From: Ruminococcus sp. Marseille-P6503
Lineage (GTDB): Bacteria; Bacillota; Clostridia; Oscillospirales; Ruminococcaceae
Assembly: GCF_900604945.1 (NCBI RefSeq)
Contig: NZ_UWPB01000001.1
Coordinates: 1,116,001-1,180,000 of the forward strand
DNA: 64,000 bases
Direction: 5' to 3'
The notes under the pieces were generated by a model that saw nothing but the letters and a program-made list of their open reading frames with translations, did no database searches and was not told where the DNA came from. Positions 24,417 through 34,048 of the stretch are shown here, one piece after another. Position 1 is the stretch's first letter. Every line of letters begins with the position of its first letter. The position numbers were made by a program, and so were the translations under genes.

Positions 24417-26678
24417 ATGAAAAGAATTCTTAAATCAGCGCCGTCTTACATAAAAGCGTATATCTGCAACAATGTGCTTTTTTTAACTTTTGTTATGTCG
24501 TCGCTGATAAATTCGTTTTTGCTGAGAGCATTTACTGTTAAATTCAGCTATAATCAGATAAAGCCCTTGCTGGCGGATATTGCCGCGGTTTTGTTTATAG
24601 GTCTGTTCGCATATTGCTTCAAGCCTAAAAGACGGTTTGTGTATTATATGATATGGACCTGCGTTTTTGCCCTGCTCAGCGCCGGAAATTCTATATACTA
24701 CACAAATTACAAGTCGTTTATTTCAGTTTCGCTTATTTCCACCGCTTCGCAGCTCGGAGGAGTCATCGACGCGGTAACGGAAAATATCATGGAGCCTAAG
24801 GACCTGATCTTCCTGTGGTCGATAATTGCGATGATCGCCGAATACGTTTACATACGCAAAAAGAAGCCGGACTATTTTTCTAAGCTTCAGGAGAAAAAGC
24901 TCGGCAAAAAATACGCTCTTGGAACTCTCGCGGTTTCGGTAAGCGTAGCAGGAATTTTTGCCACCACTCTTACCGGCACCGACGTTTCCCGTCTTGCCAA
25001 GCAATGGAACAGAGAGTATGTGCTGGGAACTTTCGGTCTTTATACATATCAGATAAGCGATACCGTTTCCTGTATTCACGCAAAGCTTAATATGCTTCTG
25101 GGCTTTGACGAGAGCGAGCAGGCGTTTAAGGATTTCTACGACGAAAAGGAGGAGGTTGACAAAACCTCCGACGACAATGCTTACTCTGGTATTTTCAAGG
25201 GCAAAAACGTTCTGACGATCCATGCGGAGAGTATCCAGCAGTTTGCCCTCGATACCTATATCAACGGCGAGGAGCTTACTCCCAATTTAAACAAGCTTGC
25301 CCGCGAAGGTCTGTATTTTTCCAATTTCTACGCTCAGGAAAGCGTAGGCACAAGCTCTGACAGCGAATTTACATTTTCAACCTCGCTGATGCCGGCTTCA
25401 AGCGGAACCGTTGCCATAAATTACTGGGACAGAGATTATACCTCGATCCAGAGTATGCTGGGCGATATGGGCTATTATACCTTCAGTATGCACGGAAACA
25501 ACGGTTCATACTGGAACAGAATGAACCTGCACAGCTCCCTGGGATACGATAAGTTCTATAATTACTCCACCGATTTCAATATTGATGAAACGATCGGCCT
25601 TGGGCTTTCGGATAAATCCTTTTTTAATCAGGCGGTACCTAAAATAAAGGAAATAGCCGAGCAAAACGATAAATATTACGGCACCCTCATTATGCTTACC
25701 AATCATACTCCTTTTACCGATATTGAGCGTGTAAGCGATTTTGAGGTGGACTTCAAATATAAGAGATACAACGAAGAAACCGGTCTTTATGAAGAGGTTT
25801 CCGCTCCGTTCCTTGAGGGAACAAAGCTGGGAAGCTATTTCAAATCCGTTCATTATGCGGACGAAGCCATAGGTCAGCTTATGGCTGAGCTTGACGAACA
25901 GGGATTGCTTGACAATACCGTGATCGTTATCTACGGAGATCATGACGCAAAGGTAAAGGAAGAGGAATACGAGTATTATTACAATTACAATCCCTTTACC
26001 GAGGAAACTCTGACTGAGGACGATGAAGGCTACATTCCCGTTGACGACTTCTACTATAACCTTAACAGAAAGGTTCCGTTTATTATCTGGTCAAAGGACG
26101 GAGGCTACGAGCCTAAGGAGATCACTCAGGTTATGGGAATGTACGATGTACAGCCGACGCTGGGAAATATGCTCGGCTTTGAAAATAAATACGCGCTCGG
26201 TCACGACATTTTCTCAATTGACGAGGACGAAGAAAACATAGTGATCTTCCCTAACGGCAATTTCCTGACGGACACTATTTACTATGACAGCCAGAAGGAT
26301 AAATACTTTGACATAACCGGCTATGAAAACGTAGCAAAATACGCGTCGTGCAACCAGACATACAAGGATACTCCCAATCCCATATACTCGTATGAGATTC
26401 ACGGTCTATATAAAACGGCTGCCGATGAAAACTACAGCCGGACAGCCGCGGAAACTCGTACCAACAACGGTATTGTCGATGAAAACTACATTTCTGAGCG
26501 TTCCGGCTATGCCGAGGAAAGAATCAATATTTCAAACGCTATTATTTACTATGATATGATAAACAAAACCGACGAGGGCTTCGGCGGCGGAATCAATTCC
26601 ACCGATATAGACAAAGATAAATTTTCCGTCTTTTCTCCTCCGTCGACAGATGACCGCGACAGGCTATTCGCCGCATAA
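24417..26678 (+). CDS. LTA synthase family sulfatase (phosphoglycerol transferase-like)
   Basis: A 753-residue membrane enzyme of the alkaline-phosphatase/sulfatase superfamily. About five N-terminal membrane segments (residues 15-190) are followed by an extracellular domain: VLTIHAESIQQFALD (metal-binding Glu), SVGTSSDSEFTFSTSL with the nucleophile Thr, MHGNNGSYWNRM, MLTNHTPF and VIVIYGDHDAKV. In LtaS these bind Mn2+ and move glycerol phosphate from phosphatidylglycerol to the lipoteichoic-acid chain. The polymer made here is unknown. AAAGGAG 6 nt upstream sets the ATG. The C-terminal 100 residues beyond the domain are not recognised. Confidence 0.88.
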   Translation: MKRILKSAPSYIKAYICNNVLFLTFVMSSLINSFLLRAFTVKFSYNQIKPLLADIAAVLFIGLFAYCFKPKRRFVYYMIWTCVFALLSAGNSIYYTNYKSFISVSLISTASQLGGVIDAVTENIMEPKDLIFLWSIIAMIAEYVYIRKKKPDYFSKLQEKKLGKKYALGTLAVSVSVAGIFATTLTGTDVSRLAKQWNREYVLGTFGLYTYQISDTVSCIHAKLNMLLGFDESEQAFKDFYDEKEEVDKTSDDNAYSGIFKGKNVLTIHAESIQQFALDTYINGEELTPNLNKLAREGLYFSNFYAQESVGTSSDSEFTFSTSLMPASSGTVAINYWDRDYTSIQSMLGDMGYYTFSMHGNNGSYWNRMNLHSSLGYDKFYNYSTDFNIDETIGLGLSDKSFFNQAVPKIKEIAEQNDKYYGTLIMLTNHTPFTDIERVSDFEVDFKYKRYNEETGLYEEVSAPFLEGTKLGSYFKSVHYADEAIGQLMAELDEQGLLDNTVIVIYGDHDAKVKEEEYEYYYNYNPFTEETLTEDDEGYIPVDDFYYNLNRKVPFIIWSKDGGYEPKEITQVMGMYDVQPTLGNMLGFENKYALGHDIFSIDEDEENIVIFPNGNFLTDTIYYDSQKDKYFDITGYENVAKYASCNQTYKDTPNPIYSYEIHGLYKTAADENYSRTAAETRTNNGIVDENYISERSGYAEERINISNAIIYYDMINKTDEGFGGGINSTDIDKDKFSVFSPPSTDDRDRLFAA

Positions 26679-26799
26679 AAAGACATTTTCAGTTCACTGT
26701 AATGCTGAGGTGAGCAAGCTTTCTTCAATGCTGTTTTTCAGGTCGCAGCCATAAAATCAGATAACCGCGTCTTTATATTCTGAAGCGCCGGTATAAAGC

Positions 26800-26848
26800 T
26801 TCCCCGATAAGTGCGCCTTAAAGACTTATCGGGGAATTATTCTGTATT
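26800..26848. terminator. Terminator after the LtaS-like gene
   Basis: A 13-bp perfect stem TTCCCCGATAAGT/ACTTATCGGGGAA (26800-26836) is followed by TTATTCTGTATT. It also lies downstream of the small minus-strand gene. Confidence 0.7.
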
Positions 26849-26888
26849 ACCGCGGAAATTCCGGCTGTTTTTGCCGACTGATTTAAAT

Positions 26889-27005
26889 TCAGCTGCCTCC
26901 CGGACCGTCCTTTCTTTCCCTTTTGTCCGGCTTTGACTTCTGATGGGAGGTCACCCACTGATTATTCCCCGCCGACTTTTTCGCTTCATCATTTTTTTCA
27001 GACAT
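26889..27005 (-). CDS. 38-residue hydrophilic protein, unknown
   Basis: Read directly from the minus strand: MSEKNDEAKKSAGNNQWVTS, then a basic stretch HQKSKPDKRERKD and GPGGS before TGA. A strong AAGGAGG lies 7 nt before the ATG, and terminator-like hairpins flank the gene on both sides. It is highly charged, with no hydrophobic segment, and probably disordered. I do not recognise a characterised family, but the organisation supports a real small gene. Confidence 0.65.
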   Translation of the reverse strand: MSEKNDEAKKSAGNNQWVTSHQKSKPDKRERKDGPGGS

Positions 27006-27078
27006 ATTGATACCTCCTTCCGCAGTTAGTTTTTGCCGCAGGCTGAAAAACTATTCATTGTCATCAGCTGATAAAAAT

Positions 27079-27124
27079 AAAACAAGCCGTTCTGCCGTAA
27101 CGAACAGGCAGCTCGGCTTGTTTT
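27079..27124 (-). terminator. Terminator of the NlpC/P60 gene
   Basis: AAAACAAGCCG pairs with CGGCTTGTTTT (27079-27124) with an inner CTGCC/GGCAG stem; on the minus strand a TTTTATTTTTAT tail follows. Confidence 0.85.
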
Positions 27125-27148
27125 CAGATAATCTGAATCAGGCGCGGG

Positions 27149-28180
27149 TCAGATAAGTCTTCTTACAGTGTTGACGCTGTAATATTTAAGATAGGATACC
27201 GGCTGTATTTTTATGCCGTCGCGGGAATTCATCGCATGGACCATTTTGTTGTTGCCGATATACATTGCAACATGGCTGTAATTGTTGAGCACAAGTATAT
27301 CGCCAGGCTTCATACTGTTGACGCTTACGGCTTTTCCCTTCGCCGCCTGTGTTCTTACGCTGTGGGAAATATTCACCCCTATCTGGCTGTAAGCCTGCAT
27401 TGTGAGTCCGGAGCAGTCGGTCGCTTTAAAGCCTGAACCGCCCCACACATATCTTCCTCCGTCCATGCTGGCGGCATAATCGCTTACAATACGCCGCTTG
27501 GCTTCGCTTTCGGAGATACGGTATACCCTTTTGCCTCCGTCAAGCTTAACATATTTGCCTTTATACGCGCCCTCGGTTATTTTTACATATGTGCCGCTGT
27601 ATACCTTGGCGGAAAGATTGGATATAAGAGTTCCCTTAGCGTTTGAAAGCCTGCATACAACAGACTGGCGTTCCGTTGTTTTGGACGCTTTGACCATTTT
27701 TTTGTTTTTTGCATTATAAAGCTGTGTTCCCTTGTCAACGCAGTAATAGGTCTCGGATTTGGTTTTTGCCTTTACGGTCGACGAAAATGAAGAGCTTTTG
27801 TTTTTATATACCGCCTTGACCTTTACGCTGTAAACTGTAGATGGTCTGAAATATTTTCCGTTGTGATAAAGACAGATCATGTTATCATCCGACTTTACTT
27901 CCGAAAGCCCGACCTTCTTGCTGAGATTATTGCTTACATAAACGTGAAAGACCGTGCCTGATTTATACGAAGAAGCGTTGCTCAGCGTAATTTCAATTTT
28001 ATCTCCGTATGTAGTTTTAACTTTGATTTTCGGCTTAACGATACCGGAATCAGAAGCCGAGGCCGTAACTGCAAAAAAGCTTGCAGCAAAGCTGCCCTTC
28101 GGCAAGGCTGACAATGCGGCAAAAAGCATTGTCACTGTAAGCGCAGCAGCTGTAATTTTTCTGAGTATAATAAATATCAT
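27149..28180 (-). CDS. Secreted NlpC/P60 peptidoglycan hydrolase
   Basis: A 343-residue exported protein. An N-terminal signal peptide (hydrophobic residues about 9-32) is followed by a fibronectin-III-like region (about 50-145), an SH3-like region with YVKITEGAYKGKYVKLDGG (about 200-220), and a C-terminal NlpC/P60 domain: RYVWGGSGFKATDCSGLTMQ with the catalytic Cys, YSHVAMYIG with the His, and VHAMNSRDG. It likely cuts peptide bonds of peptidoglycan, often between D-Glu and meso-DAP. GAAAGG directly touches the ATG, unusually close, so the true start may be a few codons on. Single-gene unit. Confidence 0.9.
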   Translation of the reverse strand: MIFIILRKITAAALTVTMLFAALSALPKGSFAASFFAVTASASDSGIVKPKIKVKTTYGDKIEITLSNASSYKSGTVFHVYVSNNLSKKVGLSEVKSDDNMICLYHNGKYFRPSTVYSVKVKAVYKNKSSSFSSTVKAKTKSETYYCVDKGTQLYNAKNKKMVKASKTTERQSVVCRLSNAKGTLISNLSAKVYSGTYVKITEGAYKGKYVKLDGGKRVYRISESEAKRRIVSDYAASMDGGRYVWGGSGFKATDCSGLTMQAYSQIGVNISHSVRTQAAKGKAVSVNSMKPGDILVLNNYSHVAMYIGNNKMVHAMNSRDGIKIQPVSYLKYYSVNTVRRLI

Positions 28181-28209
28181 CCTTTCATTCGCGTGTTTGA
28201 CTCATATTA

Positions 28210-28483
28210 TCAGCGGTTACATCTGCATAATCAATTATATCAGATTTTGCAGCGTTTTACTACTTTTCTGAAATAATTTTGTATCCTTGCCGTAACTTAT
28301 GTAACCATATTGTAATCTTTTTAGCTTGATTGCACAAACATTTTTCCATATAAATGTAAATTTATATTATTTTTCATTGAATAAACCGCATAACACGGCT
28401 ATGATCGTGCAAGGTATGTATGATTGCACAAAAAGCTGCTGATAATAAAAATAAAATTTAGTAAAAAAATATTTTGAAACTAC
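28210..28483. other. AT-rich divergent intergenic region
   Basis: A TATAAT on the minus strand near 28238 may be the -10 for the NlpC/P60 gene, but the -35 is unclear. No gene or RNA family recognised in the rest. Confidence 0.35.
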
Positions 28484-28518
28484 TTGACAAAGCCGCAAAA
28501 AGAGTATAAACTATAATT
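28484..28518 (+). promoter_or_regulatory. Heat-shock operon promoter
   Basis: TTGACA (28484-28489) is followed by TAAACT at 17 bp (28507-28512) or TATAAA at 15 bp (28505-28510). The initiation region overlaps the CIRCE elements. Confidence 0.75.
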
Positions 28519-28543
28519 AGCACTCAAAGATAATGAGTGCTAA
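28517..28543 (+). promoter_or_regulatory. CIRCE operator 1, perfect
   Basis: TTAGCACTC, 9-nt spacer, GAGTGCTAA: exact match to the CIRCE consensus bound by HrcA, placed at the expected transcription start. Confidence 0.95.
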
Positions 28544-28566
28544 CACTCAAAAACAGCAAGTGCTAA
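28540..28566 (+). promoter_or_regulatory. CIRCE operator 2, imperfect and overlapping
   Basis: CTAACACTC, 9-nt spacer, AAGTGCTAA: 7/9 and 8/9 matches to the CIRCE arms with the correct spacing. It shares 4 bp with the right arm of operator 1. Confidence 0.75.
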
Positions 28567-28588
28567 ACAAACAGGCAGGTGAGAAAGG

Positions 28589-29617
28589 ATGGACGGCCGA
28601 AAACTTAAGATACTTACTGCGGTAGTAGAAGAATACCTTGTAACCGGAGAACCGGTCGGGTCGAAAGCCGTTATGTCCTATGTCAGGGCTTCGTCTGCGA
28701 CAATACGCAACGAAATGGCTGAGCTTGAAAAGCAGGGATATCTTGAGCAGCCGCATACCTCCGCCGGAAGAGTTCCAACTTACCTCGGATACCGCGTTTA
28801 CGTTGACAATCTTGCGGCTGACAATCCGCTGAGCGAGGAGGAAAAGCAAAGGCTCGACGCAATGCTTCCCAAGGAAGCGGTCACCGAGGACGACCTGGTT
28901 CAGTCGGCTTCAATGGCTCTGGCGGAGCTGACCAAATGCGCTACAGTAGTGGCAAACGCGACGCCCAGATTTTCCGTTATCTCCAAGGTCGAGGTAATAC
29001 CTACCGGAAAGAGAATGTACGTCATTCTGATGATAACCTCCAACGGAACGATAAAAAACAAGGTCTGCCGGCTTGAATTTGACCTTTCTCATGAACAGCT
29101 TGAATTTTTTGATAATTATCTTCAGCAGAATCTTCAGGGAGTTCCGCTGGGCGAGATTTCTGAAGAAATGTTTGATAACATAAAAACCGCCATGGGAGCG
29201 TATATGATGACGTTGGCTCCCCTGGTTTCGGAGCTTGTAAAGCTATCCGAGGAGCTTGTGGCTCAGGATATTTCGGTTGCCGGCGCGGCAAATCTGCTGA
29301 CCTGCAAGGAGATCAACCAGAACGAGATCATAAGCTTCCTTGACAATAAACGGGAGATAATGGCTTTTATCAATGAAAGCTTCAGCGGCTTGCAGGTAAT
29401 GTTTTCTCCCGAAAAGGATGAGTTTGTAATACGCAATTCGTCCATTATTGCGGCTCCTTTCCGAAAGGACGGCAGACAGGCAGGCGCTCTGGGACTTATA
29501 GGACCTATGAGGATAGACTACGCGAAGTTTATTCCGTATCTTGAATATTTTTCTCAGCGCATAACCGATCTGATATCCGAAGAAGGTGACGAGTCCGATG
29601 AGGAAAAAAACAACTAA
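28589..29617 (+). CDS. hrcA: Heat-inducible transcription repressor HrcA
   Basis: A 342-residue repressor. The N-terminal winged helix has LKILTAVVEEYLVTGEPVGS and SSATIRNEMAELEKQGYLEQPHTSAGRVPT, which is diagnostic of HrcA. The GAF-like and dimer domains follow. It represses its own operon by binding CIRCE just upstream and is kept active by GroEL in other Firmicutes. The C-terminus is very acidic. First gene of hrcA-grpE-dnaK-dnaJ; AGGTGAGAAAGG precedes the ATG. Confidence 0.97.
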   Translation: MDGRKLKILTAVVEEYLVTGEPVGSKAVMSYVRASSATIRNEMAELEKQGYLEQPHTSAGRVPTYLGYRVYVDNLAADNPLSEEEKQRLDAMLPKEAVTEDDLVQSASMALAELTKCATVVANATPRFSVISKVEVIPTGKRMYVILMITSNGTIKNKVCRLEFDLSHEQLEFFDNYLQQNLQGVPLGEISEEMFDNIKTAMGAYMMTLAPLVSELVKLSEELVAQDISVAGAANLLTCKEINQNEIISFLDNKREIMAFINESFSGLQVMFSPEKDEFVIRNSSIIAAPFRKDGRQAGALGLIGPMRIDYAKFIPYLEYFSQRITDLISEEGDESDEEKNN

Positions 29618-29636
29618 GAAAGGCAGGCGTGATAAA

Positions 29637-30203
29637 TTGGCAGATGAAAAGGAAATTCTAGAGAAAGAGGAAAAGGAAACTGACGAAAACGCAAAGGAAA
29701 CAGCAGAAAAGGAGGATACGGCTGAAAAGGACAAAAAAGACGAGCCTGAAGCAACTGAAAAAAGCGAGGAGGAAAAGCTGAAGGAACAGCTTGACGCCGC
29801 CAACGATAAATATCTCAGACTGATGGCGGAGTACGATAACTTCAGAAAGCGTTCGGCAAAGGAAAGGCTTGAAATTACCGATACCGCCAAGGGAAGCGCG
29901 ATAAGCGAGATACTTCCGGTATTTGATAATTTCGAGAGAGCGCTTGAAGCCGAAACCTCGGATGAAAGCTATAAGCAGGGCGTTGAAATGATTTTCAAGC
30001 AATTCGGCGACTGTCTTAAAAAGCTGGGTGTTGAGATCATAGATCCGACCGGAGAAACGTTTGATCCGAATATCGCCAACGCCGTAAATCAGATAGAAGA
30101 CCCTGAGCTTGGTGAAAACGTGGTAGCGCAGACTTTCCAGAAGGGCTATAAAATCGGAGACAAGGTAATAAGATACGCCATGGTAGTTGTGGCGAATCCG
30201 TAG
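29637..30203 (+). CDS. grpE: Nucleotide exchange factor GrpE
   Basis: About 188 residues. A long, highly charged Glu/Lys N-terminal coiled coil leads to the GrpE core: YLRLMAEYDNFRKRSAKER, LPVFDNFERALE and the C-terminal beta domain with VVAQTFQKGYKIGDKVIRYA. It releases ADP from DnaK. TTG at 29637 is chosen because GAAAGGCAGG lies 9 nt upstream, just after the hrcA stop; an in-frame ATG at 29598 within hrcA is an alternative. The spacer to dnaK is 68 bp. Confidence 0.93.
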   Translation: MADEKEILEKEEKETDENAKETAEKEDTAEKDKKDEPEATEKSEEEKLKEQLDAANDKYLRLMAEYDNFRKRSAKERLEITDTAKGSAISEILPVFDNFERALEAETSDESYKQGVEMIFKQFGDCLKKLGVEIIDPTGETFDPNIANAVNQIEDPELGENVVAQTFQKGYKIGDKVIRYAMVVVANP

Positions 30204-30271
30204 ATTCAATAACGCGGTGCTTTGCTTTATCAGAAAGCGGTATAAATAATTAATTTGAAAGGAAGATCATT

Positions 30272-32134
30272 ATGAGCAAAATTATCGGTATAGATTTAGG
30301 TACGACAAACTCCTGCGTAGCGGTTATGGAGGGCGGCGAGGCAGTCGTTATCCCCAACAGCGAAGGCGCAAGAACAACACCTTCAGTTGTCGGCGTTTCC
30401 AAAAACGGTGACAGGCTTATAGGTCAGGTCGCCAAAAGACAGGCGGTAACGAATTTTGACAACACGGTAATCTCGATCAAAAGGCATATGGGTTCGGATT
30501 ACAAGGCCAAGATGGGCGGAAAGGAATACACCCCTCAGGAAATCTCGGCTATGATCCTTCAGAAGCTCAAGGCGGACGCCGAGGCGTATCTCGGCGAAAA
30601 GGTAACCGAGGCTGTTATTACGGTTCCCGCCTACTTTACCGACGCTCAGAGACAGGCTACAAAGGACGCCGGTCAGATCGCCGGTCTTAACGTAAAAAGA
30701 ATCATTAACGAGCCTACGGCCGCGGCGCTTTCCTACGGAATCGATAAGGAAGAGGATCAGAAGGTAATGGTTTACGACCTTGGCGGCGGTACGTTCGACG
30801 TATCGATCATTGAAATGGGCGACGGCGTAACAGAGGTTCTTGCGACTGCCGGAAACAACCGTCTGGGCGGCGACGACTTCGACCAGAGAATCATCGACTG
30901 GATGGTAAGCGAATTCAAAAAGTCGGAGGGCGTTGACCTCTCAGCTGATAAAATGGCTATGCAGAGACTTAAGGAGGCAGCGGAAAAGGCAAAGATAGAG
31001 CTTTCCTCCACACCTTCTTCCACTATCAGCCTGCCGTTCATCACAGCCGACGCTACAGGGCCTAAGCACCTCGAAATGACTCTTACACAGGCTAAGTTCA
31101 ACGAAATGACAGCCGACCTTGTAGAATCGACAATGGGACCAGTCCGTCAGGCGCTGGCGGATTCGGGACTTTCTCCTTCAGACCTCCAGAAGGTTCTTAT
31201 GGTAGGCGGTTCTTCAAGAATCCCCGCTGTTCAGGAAGCGGTAAAGAAGCATATGGGCAAGGAGCCTTTCAAGGGCATCAACCCTGACGAGTGCGTAGCC
31301 CTCGGAGCCGCGTATCAGGGCGGTGTTCTCGGCGGCGACGTAAAGGACGGTCTGCTGCTTCTCGACGTAACTCCCCTGTCGCTGGGTCTGGAAACAATGG
31401 GCGGTATCTGCACTAAGATCATTGAGAGAAACACTACGATTCCTACAAAGAAATCCCAGATATTCTCCACTGCGGCAGATAATCAGTCGGCTGTTGACAT
31501 TAACGTTCTTCAGGGAGAAAGAGAGTTTGCAAAGGATAACAAGCAGCTCGGTATGTTCAGACTTGACGGAATTGCTCCTGCACCGAGAGGAATTCCTCAG
31601 ATCGAAGTAACCTTTGATATCGACGCAAACGGAATCGTTCACGTTTCCGCAAAGGACCTTGGCACAGGCAAGGAGCAGAACATCACTATAACCTCCTCCA
31701 CGAATATGTCCAAGGAAGATATAGATAAGGCCGTTAAGGAAGCCGAAGCTTTTGCCGCCGAGGACGCGAAGAAGAAGGACGAGGTTGACGCCAGAAACCA
31801 GGCGGATCAGCTCGCGTTCCAGGCTGAGAAGGCTCTCGGAGAGTTCGGAGATAAGGTTCCTGCCGATGAAAAGTCGCAGTGTCAGGCTAAGATCGACGCT
31901 CTCAAGGAAGCGCTCAAGGGAACCAGCATTGACGACATCAAGGCTAAGCATAAGGAGCTTGAGGAAACCTTCCAGAAGATCGCTTCAAACGTTTATCAGC
32001 AGGCTGCACAGGCTCAGCAGGCGGCAGGCGGTCAGGGCTTTGACCAGAACAATATGGGAGGCGGAGCCGCTCAGAACGGCGGAGCAAATAACGGCGACGA
32101 TGTAATTGACGCAGAATTTACTGACGCTGAATAA
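30272..32134 (+). CDS. dnaK: Chaperone DnaK (Hsp70)
   Basis: A 620-residue Hsp70. The ATPase domain has [33 protein letters not shown] and [14 protein letters not shown]; the substrate domain has [15 protein letters not shown] and the lid ends in a Gly/Asn-rich tail with [10 protein letters not shown]. Length is typical of Gram-positive DnaK, which lacks the N-terminal insert of Gram-negative forms (residues near 75 read directly RHMGSDY). GAAAGGAAG precedes the ATG. Confidence 0.98.
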   Translation: MSKIIGIDLGTTNSCVAVMEGGEAVVIPNSEGARTTPSVVGVSKNGDRLIGQVAKRQAVTNFDNTVISIKRHMGSDYKAKMGGKEYTPQEISAMILQKLKADAEAYLGEKVTEAVITVPAYFTDAQRQATKDAGQIAGLNVKRIINEPTAAALSYGIDKEEDQKVMVYDLGGGTFDVSIIEMGDGVTEVLATAGNNRLGGDDFDQRIIDWMVSEFKKSEGVDLSADKMAMQRLKEAAEKAKIELSSTPSSTISLPFITADATGPKHLEMTLTQAKFNEMTADLVESTMGPVRQALADSGLSPSDLQKVLMVGGSSRIPAVQEAVKKHMGKEPFKGINPDECVALGAAYQGGVLGGDVKDGLLLLDVTPLSLGLETMGGICTKIIERNTTIPTKKSQIFSTAADNQSAVDINVLQGEREFAKDNKQLGMFRLDGIAPAPRGIPQIEVTFDIDANGIVHVSAKDLGTGKEQNITITSSTNMSKEDIDKAVKEAEAFAAEDAKKKDEVDARNQADQLAFQAEKALGEFGDKVPADEKSQCQAKIDALKEALKGTSIDDIKAKHKELEETFQKIASNVYQQAAQAQQAAGGQGFDQNNMGGGAAQNGGANNGDDVIDAEFTDAE

Positions 32135-32151
32135 TTTGTAATATACGCAGA

Positions 32152-32196
32152 CCGCAGAGTTAGGGTCAATCGGCGGAGATTGGCTTTGCTCTGCGG
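32152..32196 (+). promoter_or_regulatory. Hairpin between dnaK and dnaJ
   Basis: CCGCAGAG and CTCTGCGG pair around a 29-nt loop. There is no T-run, so it may be an mRNA processing or stability element rather than a terminator. Confidence 0.45.
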
Positions 32197-32260
32197 TTAG
32201 GCTGTATATGACTATCAGAATTATCAGTATAAAAATTCCTAATCCAAGGGAGTATGTTAT

Positions 32261-33412
32261 ATGGCAGAAAAGCGAGATTATTATGAGGTGCTGGGCGTTT
32301 CAAAGGGAGCGTCAGACGATGAAATAAAAAAAGCTTTCCGGAAGCTTGCCAAGCAGTATCATCCCGATCTGCATCCGGACGACAAGGAATGCGAAGCAAA
32401 GTTCAAGGAGGTCAACGAAGCCTATGAGGTTTTGTCCGATCCTGATAAGAAAGCCAAATACGATCAGTTCGGCCATGCCGGAGTAGATCCGAATTACGGC
32501 GCCGGTCAGGGAGGCGGCTTCGGCGGTTTCAGCGGCTTCGGAGGTTTCGGAGATATGGACGATATTCTCAACTCGTTCTTCGGAGGCTTTGGCGGCTCAA
32601 GCCGTTCGTCCAATCCAAACGCTCCCAGACGGGGCGGAGATATTGAGGCAAGCATCGCTATTGATTTTATGGAAGCCTGCACAGGCAAAAAAGCTTCCGT
32701 GAGAATAAACAGACTTGAAAGCTGTCCGGAGTGCCACGGAACCGGCGCCGCGGCGGGAACAAGTCCGAAAACCTGCCCCGACTGTCACGGAACAGGTCAG
32801 GTAAGGGTATCTCAGCGAACGCCTTTCGGCAATATCGCGTCTACTTCAAGGTGCAGCCGCTGTTCGGGAAGCGGAAAGATCGTTGAAACTCCGTGCCGGG
32901 CCTGCTCAGGAAAGGGACAGGTAAGAAAGGCTTCAACCAAGGAAATCGAGATTCCGGCAGGTGTTGACGACGGTCAGACGCTGAGAGTGCAGGGCGGCGG
33001 ACACGCGGGCATAAACGGAGGACAGAACGGCGATCTGCACGTTCACGTTACAGTCCGCCCCGATCCTATTTTCGAGCGCGACGGCTACGATGTCTGGACG
33101 GACATTCCTCTTACTTATACTCAGGCGACTCTCGGAGCGGAAATAGTCGTTCCTACCGTGGACGGTAAGGTAAAATACAACGTTCCGGAAGGCACTCAGA
33201 CCAACACGGTATTCCGTCTGAGAGGAAAGGGCATCAAAAAGCTTTACCGCTCCGACAGAGGAGATCATTACGTCAGGGTAAACGTGGAAATACCGAAAAA
33301 TTTAACAAAGGAGCAGAAAAATCTGCTTAAAAAGTTTGACGATTCTCTGTCCAACAAGAATTATCAGAAACGGGAAAGCTTTTTTGACAAGCTGAAGGAT
33401 AAATTCAAGTAG
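32261..33412 (+). CDS. dnaJ: Chaperone DnaJ (Hsp40)
   Basis: A 383-residue type I DnaJ. The J domain has [20 protein letters not shown] and the HPD triad (YHPDLHPDD). A Gly/Phe-rich linker follows (about 75-110), then the zinc region with four CxxCxGxG-like repeats ([32 protein letters not shown]), and two C-terminal substrate domains. It stimulates DnaK ATPase. Last gene of the heat-shock operon, with AAGGGAG before the ATG. Confidence 0.97.
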   Translation: MAEKRDYYEVLGVSKGASDDEIKKAFRKLAKQYHPDLHPDDKECEAKFKEVNEAYEVLSDPDKKAKYDQFGHAGVDPNYGAGQGGGFGGFSGFGGFGDMDDILNSFFGGFGGSSRSSNPNAPRRGGDIEASIAIDFMEACTGKKASVRINRLESCPECHGTGAAAGTSPKTCPDCHGTGQVRVSQRTPFGNIASTSRCSRCSGSGKIVETPCRACSGKGQVRKASTKEIEIPAGVDDGQTLRVQGGGHAGINGGQNGDLHVHVTVRPDPIFERDGYDVWTDIPLTYTQATLGAEIVVPTVDGKVKYNVPEGTQTNTVFRLRGKGIKKLYRSDRGDHYVRVNVEIPKNLTKEQKNLLKKFDDSLSNKNYQKRESFFDKLKDKFK

Positions 33413-33420
33413 GCAAAAAC

Positions 33421-33475
33421 AAGCAGGACTGCCGCGCCGTTGGAATCCGGCGCGGCAGTCCTGCTTATTATTTAT
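33421..33475. terminator. Terminator of the hrcA-dnaJ operon
   Basis: An 18-bp perfect stem (33421-33438 with 33449-33466) is followed by ATTATTTATAT. It lies between convergent genes. Confidence 0.88.
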
Positions 33476-33502
33476 ATAGCTGTATAAAAGCTCGCCGCTG
33501 TG

Positions 33503-34027
33503 CTATAAGCAGCCGCCGTAATTTTCCCTCAGCAAAGAATACATCTTCATATCCAGTACCTTTCCGTTCTTTACCGCATTGCAGCGAAGCGTGCCTTCAT
33601 ACTGAAAGCCCGCTTTTTCCAGCACCCGGCAGGAGCCGGTATTATACGCGAACGGCTCCGCATAGATACGGATAATATCGCTGTGCGAAAAAACATACCG
33701 GCATATCTGACGAACGGCTTCAGTCATAACTCCTCTGCCCCAGCATTCCTCCGCAAGATAATATCCAAGCTCAGCCGTTTTGCAGTGTATATTTTCCTGA
33801 CGGTACGCCGCTATACTTCCCGCCAGTTTGCCGTCAGCGATAACGGCAAACGCGAATATATCGTTTTTGTCCGAGGACAGCATTTCAGTGATAAAAGCCT
33901 TTCCGTCCTGTACGGTATACGGAAAAGGTATTCCGTCGCGGAGATTGTCCTGCAGCTTTTTATTTGAAATAATCTCCGCCAGGCTTTCGGCGTCCTCCAT
34001 AGTCCAATTTCTGAGCTGACAATTCAT
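33503..34027 (-). CDS. GNAT family N-acetyltransferase (RimJ/RimL-like)
   Basis: A 174-residue acetyl-CoA-dependent acetyltransferase. WTMEDAESLAEIISN at the N-terminus, ELGYYLAEECWGRGVMTEAVRQI (acetyl-CoA pyrophosphate loop) and NTGSCRVLEKAGFQYEGTLR are typical of the RimJ/RimL group, which modify N-termini or small molecules. The target is not known. It starts 21 bp after the GH1 gene, so it is probably the last gene of the arabinose unit, possibly without a related job. Confidence 0.87.
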   Translation of the reverse strand: MNCQLRNWTMEDAESLAEIISNKKLQDNLRDGIPFPYTVQDGKAFITEMLSSDKNDIFAFAVIADGKLAGSIAAYRQENIHCKTAELGYYLAEECWGRGVMTEAVRQICRYVFSHSDIIRIYAEPFAYNTGSCRVLEKAGFQYEGTLRCNAVKNGKVLDMKMYSLLRENYGGCL

Positions 34028-34048
34028 AAGCAGATATCCCCTTACTAA

